Of a DNA stretch of 10,776 nucleotides, positions 6,566-10,776 are shown one piece after another (positions within the stretch are counted from its first letter, which is position 1; each line of letters begins with the position of its first letter). The stretch comes from SIG636 sp045535465 (GTDB lineage Bacteria; Bacillota; Clostridia; Oscillospirales; CAG-382): NCBI GenBank assembly GCA_045535465.1, contig JAZSLS010000052.1:1-10776 (forward strand). Reading direction: 5' to 3'. The position numbers and the translations under genes are program-made. The notes beneath the pieces are model-generated. The model worked only from the letters and a program-made list of their open reading frames with translations, did no database searches and was not told the DNA's origin.

Positions 6566-7168
6566 ATGGAGTGCGAATATGGTCTTGATAGAAGAAGATT
6601 GAGAGGTTATAGTTTTGAGATTGTTATTATGGAACTTCTCCGCAAAAATCAATTTTCCACTGTTAATGTTGCATCTGAACCAAATGATAGAGTAAGAGAA
6701 CTCCGTCCAGGATTCATAGAGTTTAAAGGTCGTGGTTGCTGGCATCAGATTGATTGTCCCTGCGATTATAACAAGCTGATTCCATTTTCGTATCCTCTGC
6801 GCCTTTTAGGAGAAGTAAAGTTTTATAAAACACACTTATCAAAAGAGCACATTCGTGAATACATCGGTGTTATAAAAGATATTCAAGAGAACTATTTTGT
6901 TGCCGATGGAGTAAATCCTCAGGACTTTTATCCAAGAAAAATCGAAATAGGTGTCTATTTCTCAGCTAATGGTTTTCAAGAAGAAGCGGAAAAATTAGCA
7001 TACGCTCACGGAATAAAAACTGTATCCTACGAAAATAATCTTTTGAACAATCGATTGAAGTTTCTTATCGAAGAACTTGAAAAGAATTATCTTTCGGTTA
7101 AATGTTTGAAAGATCATACATGGAATGCTTTCAGGCAAGAATTCATAGACGCTATTCGGTATGCCTAA
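6566..7168 (+). CDS. PD-(D/E)XK restriction-endonuclease-like protein, probably 3'-frameshifted
   Basis: The 200-residue frame has no signal peptide. Its core shows the nuclease arrangement of the PD-(D/E)XK superfamily. Glu18 lies in the first helix, His60-Gln-Ile-Asp63 on a strand, and Gly82-Glu83-Val-Lys85 gives the E-x-K element. The 'PFSYPLRLLGEVKFY' context (73-87) resembles Mrr-like and other restriction or DNA-repair nucleases. Residues 125-155 form a further strand-helix unit. It likely cuts or binds DNA, perhaps in phage or plasmid defence; no partner methylase is seen. AAGGAG seven bases upstream supports the ATG. The frame stops at 7168, yet the -1 frame continues naturally with a membrane helix to 7272, so the protein may be truncated. 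It stands alone on its own promoter at the left end of the tRNA island. Confidence 0.7.
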   Translation: MECEYGLDRRRLRGYSFEIVIMELLRKNQFSTVNVASEPNDRVRELRPGFIEFKGRGCWHQIDCPCDYNKLIPFSYPLRLLGEVKFYKTHLSKEHIREYIGVIKDIQENYFVADGVNPQDFYPRKIEIGVYFSANGFQEEAEKLAYAHGIKTVSYENNLLNNRLKFLIEELEKNYLSVKCLKDHTWNAFRQEFIDAIRYA

Positions 7169-7272
7169 GGGCTGTAGGAATTCCTGTTGTAACATTTATT
7201 ATTGGTTTGTTTGCTGGAAGAACTATAGAAAAAAGAGAAAAAATAAAGCTGCCGTTAATGAAGGAAATCTGA
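7165..7272 (+). pseudogene. Out-of-frame C-terminal membrane segment of the nuclease-like gene
   Basis: If C7165 is read twice, or one base is restored there, the nuclease frame runs on as ...IRYA-LRAVGIPVVTFIIGLFAGR... to a TGA at 7270-7272. That adds a hydrophobic helix of about 15 to 17 residues, then a lysine- and glutamate-rich tail. The smooth join of an amphipathic and a membrane segment suggests a single-base deletion in an originally about 235-residue, membrane-anchored protein. No slippery heptamer is visible, so programmed frameshifting is unlikely. A sequencing or assembly error is an equal alternative. Confidence 0.55.
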
Positions 7273-7407
7273 TTTTGGGTATATTATTCTCCTCAAAAAG
7301 ATAAATATTATTTTCAGCATAAAAATTCTTATCCGAACTCCCCCCAAAAATAACAACAACGGATTATTTCCAATCTAAACAAAATTCCTTTTATTATCAT
7401 TTTTGCA

Positions 7408-7436
7408 TTGACATTATATTAAAGTCGCGATATAAT
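7408..7436 (+). promoter_or_regulatory. Perfect-consensus promoter P1 of the unknown operon
   Basis: TTGACA (7408-7413), 17 bases, TATAAT (7431-7436). AAAGTCGCGATAT at the 3' part of the spacer resembles AAAGTCGAAATAT in P2. Its transcript would have a leader of about 195 bases before the ATG at 7637. Confidence 0.75.
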
Positions 7437-7498
7437 AATATTAAAAACAAAAAATAAATAACTCATACAATCTATTTATATACTCGCAATACAAATTG

Positions 7499-7527
7499 TT
7501 GACAAAAGTCGAAATATCTGATATCAT
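7499..7527 (+). promoter_or_regulatory. Second promoter P2 of the unknown operon
   Basis: TTGACA (7499-7504), 17 bases, TATCAT (7522-7527). The -10 is one base off consensus; CATAAT at 7525 is an alternative. It leaves a leader of about 100 bases. The AAAGTCG word lies just after the -35 here but just before the -10 in P1. Confidence 0.65.
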
Positions 7528-7636
7528 AATGACGGTTGAATGTGATTTACAGTTAATGATAAAGAGTTAGCCGCAATTTTTATTGAATTAAAATTATTTT
7601 GCCATATTGTAGAAATGTATATTCGAGGAAAACAGT

Positions 7637-8050
7637 ATGAGTTATGATTTAAAAAAAGAAGGAATCAAATTGATATTCTCAATTGTAGCTGGAATATTAA
7701 TGATTCCCTTAGTTGATCAGGTGGATATAAATTTTTATCGGACAGTTTTTATTTTCCAAATGGGCATTATGCTTGATTTGCTTTTTGATTCTCGAAAAAA
7801 GATCCGCTTGTTTTTTATAATATGGGATTCCATAAACACAGTTATAAGTTTATTCGCTTGTGCCATTTCATTCTCTTGTATGATTCCTACTTTTTTGGAT
7901 ACCATAACCAAGATCAGTGTTGCACAAATAGTCGATATTTTCTTAATGGTATGTGTTTGGTCGTGTTTGATTCGAACGCTTGTTGAGTTCTCTATTATGA
8001 CCATTCGATCTAAGTTGATAGGAACCGCTATTTATAATTCTCAAATTTAA
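7637..8050 (+). CDS. Four-helix membrane protein, family not recognised
   Basis: The 137-residue protein has four likely membrane helices (about 10-26, 32-51, 57-80 and 95-118) joined by short polar turns such as DSRKKIR (51-57), which should face the cytoplasm. It has no signal peptide cleavage site and no enzyme motif. GAGGAA about seven bases before the ATG supports the start. It is the first of three tightly packed genes, with a 9-base run-up to the ribosome site of the next. Small four-helix membrane proteins occur in several phage-defence systems as effectors or anchors, and that is one possible role. Nothing in the sequence proves it. Confidence 0.65.
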   Translation: MSYDLKKEGIKLIFSIVAGILMIPLVDQVDINFYRTVFIFQMGIMLDLLFDSRKKIRLFFIIWDSINTVISLFACAISFSCMIPTFLDTITKISVAQIVDIFLMVCVWSCLIRTLVEFSIMTIRSKLIGTAIYNSQI

Positions 8051-8068
8051 AAGGGAGATTTGCATATT

Positions 8069-8311
8069 ATGGATATATTTATTGGAACAATAATTGGATT
8101 GGTTGCAATTGTTATTATAACTTCCGTCATAACTTTATTTATTTCAAAAAAACAAAAGCGTGAAGTATCAAAAAAACTTTTGACGGATGTTATATTTACA
8201 AGCATGATACACAATACGGATGTGTCCATCGGGGATGCCGTATCCAATTTACAGACTTATCCAGGTCACACTTTTGACAGTTTAATAAGCAAGGAGATGT
8301 TTGTGGAATGA
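8069..8311 (+). CDS. Small single-pass membrane protein, family not recognised
   Basis: The 80-residue protein starts at the ATG at 8069, behind AGGGAG (8052-8057, an 11-base gap). A TTG at 8060 in frame is only two bases from that site and so unlikely. Residues 4-26 form one hydrophobic helix (IFIGTIIGLVAIVIITSVI), followed by KKQKR, so the C-terminal 50 residues should be cytosolic. That part is polar and holds 'TDVSIGDAVSNLQTYPGHTFDSL', with no motif I recognise. Its stop overlaps the next start by four bases (ATGA at 8308-8311), so the downstream gene is probably translationally coupled and the two products probably work together. Confidence 0.6.
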   Translation: MDIFIGTIIGLVAIVIITSVITLFISKKQKREVSKKLLTDVIFTSMIHNTDVSIGDAVSNLQTYPGHTFDSLISKEMFVE

Positions 8312-8907
8312 TCTCTGGATTAGATAATGAAAGTTATGATACAATTTGGGATAAATTGATTCTACCCGAAATAGAGCGATATGCGAGAAAGTTCGAACCA
8401 TATATCTATGTTTCACCAACATCGAAAGATGAAATTTGGAAGCAATATATTTTTTTAAATGCAAAATTAAAAAATCAGTATATGCAGGATTCATCAAAAA
8501 TTTTAGACCGGCATAAAGTGGCGGCATGCTACATGGTTGCTATATGTAATGTTAAACCATTAAGATTTAGTAAGCCTTCTATAACAAAACCAAACAATTA
8601 TTTTATTGCGAATGAGTTAGTTGCCATTTCTATGGCTACTACATTGGTTGTGAATTTTGTAATTGCAGCCACAAAAAACAGTTCTACTTTAACAGAAATT
8701 CAAAAGCAGGAAATTTACGATAAGTTTAAGGATGGCATTTGCTTTCCAGAAAAAGAAATCACAAATCACGGAGAGTATATAACAAATTACGCAATGGAAC
8801 TTTATCTGTCTAATATTCAAAGTGATTTCAATTTGCTTTCCATTGCCCATGAATTGTATTTGTTAGAGGCTTTAACAATGAAACGAACAGATACAGTTAA
8901 GACCTGA
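8308..8907 (+). CDS. Soluble helical protein, last gene of the unknown operon
   Basis: The 199-residue protein has no signal and no convincing membrane anchor. A moderately hydrophobic segment at about 104-122 is probably a buried helix. A short motif, LDRHKVAACYMVAI (residues 66-79), stands out as the kind of sequence conserved in a family, together with the later 'NYAMELYL' and 'SIAHELYLLEAL' segments. I cannot name the family. The start overlaps the previous stop by four bases. A ribosome site AAGGAG (8291-8296) lies inside the upstream gene. The gene has the same AT-rich base use as the two before it. As the largest soluble product it may be the sensor or enzyme of the set, but that is inference. 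Confidence 0.65.
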   Translation: MISGLDNESYDTIWDKLILPEIERYARKFEPYIYVSPTSKDEIWKQYIFLNAKLKNQYMQDSSKILDRHKVAACYMVAICNVKPLRFSKPSITKPNNYFIANELVAISMATTLVVNFVIAATKNSSTLTEIQKQEIYDKFKDGICFPEKEITNHGEYITNYAMELYLSNIQSDFNLLSIAHELYLLEALTMKRTDTVKT

Positions 8908-8962
8908 TAAATATTACTCCAACCCGAATTATTAACTGCTTCTTTTTGCAAAATCCATTTTA

Positions 8963-8998
8963 GGCATTGAGAGTTTGAGTCATAACACAAAAAATGCC
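8963..8998 (+). terminator. Weak hairpin after the unknown operon
   Basis: GGCATT (8963-8968) pairs with AATGCC (8993-8998) over a 24-base loop, and a T-run (TCTTTTTG) begins seven bases later. The stem is short, so this is only a possible terminator. The stronger repeat hairpin at 9033-9074 follows. Confidence 0.3.
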
Positions 8999-9022
8999 AA
9001 TATATCTTTTTGTAGTTTCTTG

Positions 9023-9096
9023 CCAAAGCATTCAAACCCGAACCTTTTACCATTCGGTGAAACGTTCGGGTTTGTTGTTTATCTCAATGAGACTGC
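9023..9096. repeat. Right copy of 74-bp direct repeat (att-like)
   Basis: This is the partner of 6368-6441, with 71 of 74 positions identical. No tRNA body precedes it, since the bases before CCA do not match the tRNA. It is therefore a copied fragment, as expected at the far junction of an integration, and also the near junction of any element to its right. Confidence 0.8.
9033..9080 (+). terminator. Duplicated tRNA-Leu terminator
   Basis: CAAACCCGAAC (9033-9043) pairs with GTTCGGGTTTG (9064-9074), then TTGTTTA. The T-tract is one base weaker than in the left copy. It probably now ends transcripts of the unknown operon. Confidence 0.7.
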
Positions 9097-9114
9097 TTGA
9101 TGTTGTTTACAAAA

Positions 9115-9153
9115 GAAAAAGCCTCGCTTTTGGTTTTCACCATTAGCGAGGCT
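9115..9153 (-). terminator. Terminator of the integrase operon
   Basis: AGCCTCGCT (9120-9128) and AGCGAGGCT (9145-9153) form a nine-base stem. On the minus strand the loop carries a GGT-GAAA-ACC inner hairpin, and the stem is followed by TTTTTC and TTTTG. It sits just after the stop of the 53-codon gene. A T-run on the plus side too makes it likely bidirectional. Confidence 0.85.
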
Positions 9154-9168
9154 ATCTTTTTACCCGAT

Positions 9169-9330
9169 TTACTTATGCTCTTGTACTCTGTTATAAATAC
9201 ATCTTACGATGTCAAGTATCAATTCAATAGATATTTTGAATTCGCACTCGTCTTTTGATTCACAGTACAGATACTCTTCATCGGCTCTGATGTTCAGATT
9301 TTTACATCTGACTTTAATAAGCTCTTTCAC
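9169..9330 (-). CDS. 53-residue small protein, third gene of the integrase operon
   Basis: The frame starts with GTG at 9330, preceded by GGGGGTG eight bases upstream, and ends with TAA at 9169-9171. The product has 53 residues, is charged, and contains four cysteines (9, 23, 29 and 44). A hydrophobic helix segment (ISIELILDIVRCIYNRV) fills the C-terminal third, and there is no signal peptide. The spaced cysteines might bind a metal, but no standard zinc-finger spacing is present. It is not a recognisable excisionase. Being co-directional behind a 56-codon gene and the integrase, and ended by a terminator, it is likely expressed with them. It is too short for many gene finders. Confidence 0.65.
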   Translation of the reverse strand: MKELIKVRCKNLNIRADEEYLYCESKDECEFKISIELILDIVRCIYNRVQEHK

Positions 9331-9369
9331 GAAAATCACCCCCTTCTATAAAAGGGCTTGTAATTTTCG
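9330..9369 (-). promoter_or_regulatory. Hairpin covering the ribosome site of the 53-residue gene
   Basis: CGAAAAT (9330-9336) pairs with ATTTTCG (9363-9369), and inside it CCCTT (9341-9345) pairs with AAGGG (9352-9356). On the minus-strand transcript the paired bases include GGGGG of the ribosome site and the first base of the GTG start. This could hold back translation of the gene. Confidence 0.4.
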
Positions 9370-9378
9370 CGAATCACA

Positions 9379-9549
9379 TTATTGTGTTATTTTATTTTCG
9401 CTTTGCTCTCTTTTCCACTGTTCAAACTCTTTTCTGCCTTCTTCAGATTCAAAGAAGTCTATTATGTCCGGCAGGAAGCATTTTGCTAATGCTTCAATTT
9501 CATCTTCAGGTATGTGGGATTTAAGAATGATCTTAACCTCTTTGCCCAC
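9379..9549 (-). CDS. 56-residue acidic small protein, second gene of the integrase operon
   Basis: The GTG start at 9549 is supported by a strong GAGGAGGAG ribosome site that overlaps the integrase stop codon (11-base gap between the genes). The product is 56 residues, rich in Glu and Lys, and largely helical by appearance. It has 'VKIILKSHIPEDEIEALAKC' near the N-terminus and a charged 'EEGRKEFEQWKREQ' helix near the end. No helix-turn-helix can be claimed. A small gene placed directly behind an integrase may encode a recombination directionality factor or a regulator of excision. That is inferred from position only. Confidence 0.7.
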   Translation of the reverse strand: MGKEVKIILKSHIPEDEIEALAKCFLPDIIDFFESEEGRKEFEQWKREQSENKITQ

Positions 9550-9560
9550 TTATCTCCTCC

Positions 9561-10628
9561 TCATTCTCTATAAATATCATTCACCCCTAAGCGGCGGTGT
9601 CCCAAACCTTGACTAAGCTTCTGGCGTTTTCTCGGATCGCCCTCCAACCACTTTTCACGATTCTGATTATAGCTATGACGAAGTCCGTGAAATACAAGCT
9701 TATCAATACGGGGCTTTTTACCGGGATTGACCTTCTTCTGACGGTCGGGATCGGTAAATTCTTTACGGTGAATGTAGATCCAGTTTTCAATAGACTTCTT
9801 CTCCATAAGCGGTCCTTTATAAATCGACTTACTGATAATAAAATCATTGTCCGTAAGTCCCTTCGACTTGGCTTCACGATACAAGCGTTTAAGCAATTCT
9901 AACTGTTCCTCGGTCTCGATCTTTACAAAACGCACCTGACCGCCCTTGCCCTTAATGTCGGGGCCACCCCATCCAAGTGCCTTCTTCACATCACCCAACT
10001 TGAGCTGACAGGCTTCGATTATACGAAGTCCCAAGTGCCATCCCAAATCCAATCCGTCACGCACATCATATCTACGCATAAAGTAGGCAAGCTCTCTTGC
10101 TTTCTGATACTCGGTGAGTAGCCAACTACGGTTGTACTTTTTGGGTTCACGCTTTGGAAGCTTCATTTCTTTGTTTTCAGGCATTTTGTGTTTACAACCT
10201 GCATATTTGCAGTATTTACGAAAACCGGAAAGTTCGGTTTGAATGGTACTCGGTGCTTTGTATGACTTCCAATACTCCACCACCTTGCGGAAATGCGTCG
10301 GTGTAATGTTGGACACCTTTTGCAGATTACAGGTATCGGCAAGATAATCGCAGGCATAGTAGAAGGCTTGAAAATACCGTTTGCGTGTCGCCTTGCTTTT
10401 GTGTCGATCCTTTCTGTAAAGTGCAGTTGCCTGCACCCGCAGATTCATTCGCTTGTTCATCTTCGTCTTTTCTTCATCGGGTGTCAGTTTTTTGACCTCG
10501 GCTTGTGTTTCGGCAAGCTGATGTTTAAATTCCTCCGGGGAATACACCGCCCAGGGCTTGTCAAACGCTGCATCCAAAATTTCTGTTACAATGTCATTCT
10601 GTTTTGAGTTTTCACTGATGGGCATCAC
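9561..10628 (-). CDS. Tyrosine recombinase (phage-type integrase)
   Basis: This DNA strand-exchange enzyme would integrate and excise a mobile element at att sites. The 355-residue product has an N-terminal charged region (1-65), a SAM-like core-binding domain (about 70-148, 'KATRKRYFQAFYYACDYL') and a C-terminal catalytic domain (about 170-355). All active-site residues are seen: Arg202 in HLGLRIIEA, Lys228 in IKGKGGQVRF, His314 and Arg317 in HGLRHS, His344 in LGHRR, and nucleophile Tyr353, three residues from the end. Length is normal, and the gene looks intact. The start is GTG at 10628 or, one codon later, ATG at 10625; AAGGAG lies very close to either, so the choice is open. It reads toward the right 74-bp repeat, with two tiny genes after it. 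It probably belongs to an element extending past 10776 and uses the tRNA-Leu end as its site. Confidence 0.93.
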   Translation of the reverse strand: MMPISENSKQNDIVTEILDAAFDKPWAVYSPEEFKHQLAETQAEVKKLTPDEEKTKMNKRMNLRVQATALYRKDRHKSKATRKRYFQAFYYACDYLADTCNLQKVSNITPTHFRKVVEYWKSYKAPSTIQTELSGFRKYCKYAGCKHKMPENKEMKLPKREPKKYNRSWLLTEYQKARELAYFMRRYDVRDGLDLGWHLGLRIIEACQLKLGDVKKALGWGGPDIKGKGGQVRFVKIETEEQLELLKRLYREAKSKGLTDNDFIISKSIYKGPLMEKKSIENWIYIHRKEFTDPDRQKKVNPGKKPRIDKLVFHGLRHSYNQNREKWLEGDPRKRQKLSQGLGHRRLGVNDIYRE

Positions 10629-10668
10629 TCCTTGTAATAAATTTCGCCTTTTCTATTAAGGCAGTGGG

Positions 10669-10697
10669 AGTATGAAACATGAGATTGCAGTTGGCAA
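10669..10697 (-). promoter_or_regulatory. Possible integrase promoter
   Basis: On the minus strand TTGCCA (10697-10692), 17 bases, CATACT (10674-10669), ending about 40 bases before the integrase start. The -35 is one base off consensus and the -10 two bases off, so a weak or activator-dependent promoter is possible. The rest of 10629-10776 shows no gene. Confidence 0.35.
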
Positions 10698-10776
10698 GTA
10701 AAAAACGCTATGACTTTCAAATGTTTTTCAACAGGGCAAAAAAATCCGGGGGAGCTGCGGCTGACGCATCTATCCC

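Larger units (their letters stand above)
7273..7636. other. AT-rich intergenic region with two promoters, no gene
   Basis: No reading frame with a ribosome site is seen in these 364 bases on either strand. The only structure recognised is a pair of promoter-like sites (7408-7436 and 7499-7527) that share the word AAAGTCG near the -10. The 200 bases from the first promoter to the next gene leave room for a long leader or small RNA, but no hairpin with a U-tract supports a separate RNA. Confidence 0.5.
6371..9096. mobile_element. 2.65-kb tRNA-Leu genomic island bounded by direct repeats
   Basis: The stretch between the two 74-bp repeats is clearly richer in A and T than the GHL10 operon on the left or the integrase on the right. 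It carries a nuclease-like gene and a three-gene operon of unknown proteins. It has no integrase of its own; the nearest is just outside the right repeat. It may be cargo mobilised in trans, or the remaining part of an older insertion. Island status is inferred from the repeats, tRNA position and composition. Confidence 0.65.

Noticed and set aside
7155..7172. Programmed -1 frameshift site in the nuclease-like gene
   Set aside because: No X-XXY-YYZ slippery heptamer or following stem is visible, so mutation or sequence error is more likely.
8060..8068. TTG as start of the small membrane protein
   Set aside because: It lies only two bases after the ribosome site; ATG at 8069 is the better start and keeps the membrane helix at the N-terminus.
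9209..9616. Plus-strand 135-codon frame over the small integrase-operon genes
   Set aside because: It lies opposite two minus-strand genes with good ribosome sites and a shared terminator, and it lacks its own ribosome site.
10672..10701. Nine-codon plus-strand frame after GGGAG before the integrase
   Set aside because: Too short, no further support, and opposite the likely integrase promoter.
1..10776. CRISPR array
   Set aside because: No regularly spaced direct repeats of 25 to 40 bases were seen; the only long repeat is the two-copy 74-bp att-like sequence.

Overview
The window looks like chromosomal DNA of a Clostridia-type Firmicute, probably an anaerobic gut or rumen member of the Oscillospirales. 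This is inferred from the lipoprotein signals, GGAGG ribosome sites and sigma-A-like promoters, a dockerin-like calcium repeat, a PASTA domain, and the style of the integrase region. Species cannot be told from the sequence.

Layout. Bases 1-267 hold no gene but a dense set of inverted repeats and terminator-like hairpins. Bases 268-1056 (minus) encode a small lipoprotein with BspA-like repeats. Diverging from it, a promoter at 1180-1208 opens a three-gene operon (1288-6006, plus). It encodes three paralogous exported GHL10 (DUF187, PF02638) glycoside-hydrolase-like proteins. The first is an exported protein with dockerin-like and PASTA modules; the other two are lipoproteins. A strong terminator ends the operon at about 6060. 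Relatives such as E. coli DigH (YddW) act on peptidoglycan glycan strands, so the cluster is most likely a surface cell-wall or glycan module.

A tRNA-Leu(UAG) gene with its own consensus promoter follows (6287-6370). Its 3' CCA and terminator form one copy of a 74-bp direct repeat whose second copy lies at 9023-9096. Between the copies is a visibly AT-richer 2.65-kb island. It carries a PD-(D/E)XK nuclease-like gene that seems to have lost a C-terminal membrane helix by a 1-nt frameshift. It also carries a tightly packed operon of three unrecognised proteins (four-helix membrane protein, single-pass membrane protein, soluble protein), preceded by two consensus-like promoters. This gene set has the look of a small defence or conflict island, but no function can be assigned from sequence.

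Right of the second repeat, on the minus strand, are a tyrosine recombinase with all catalytic residues (9561-10628) and, downstream of it, two tiny genes missed by ordinary length cut-offs (56 and 53 codons). They read toward the repeat and end at a hairpin terminator. The arrangement suggests that tRNA-Leu is an integration hot spot with one small island next to the left end of a larger integrative element that continues beyond the window.
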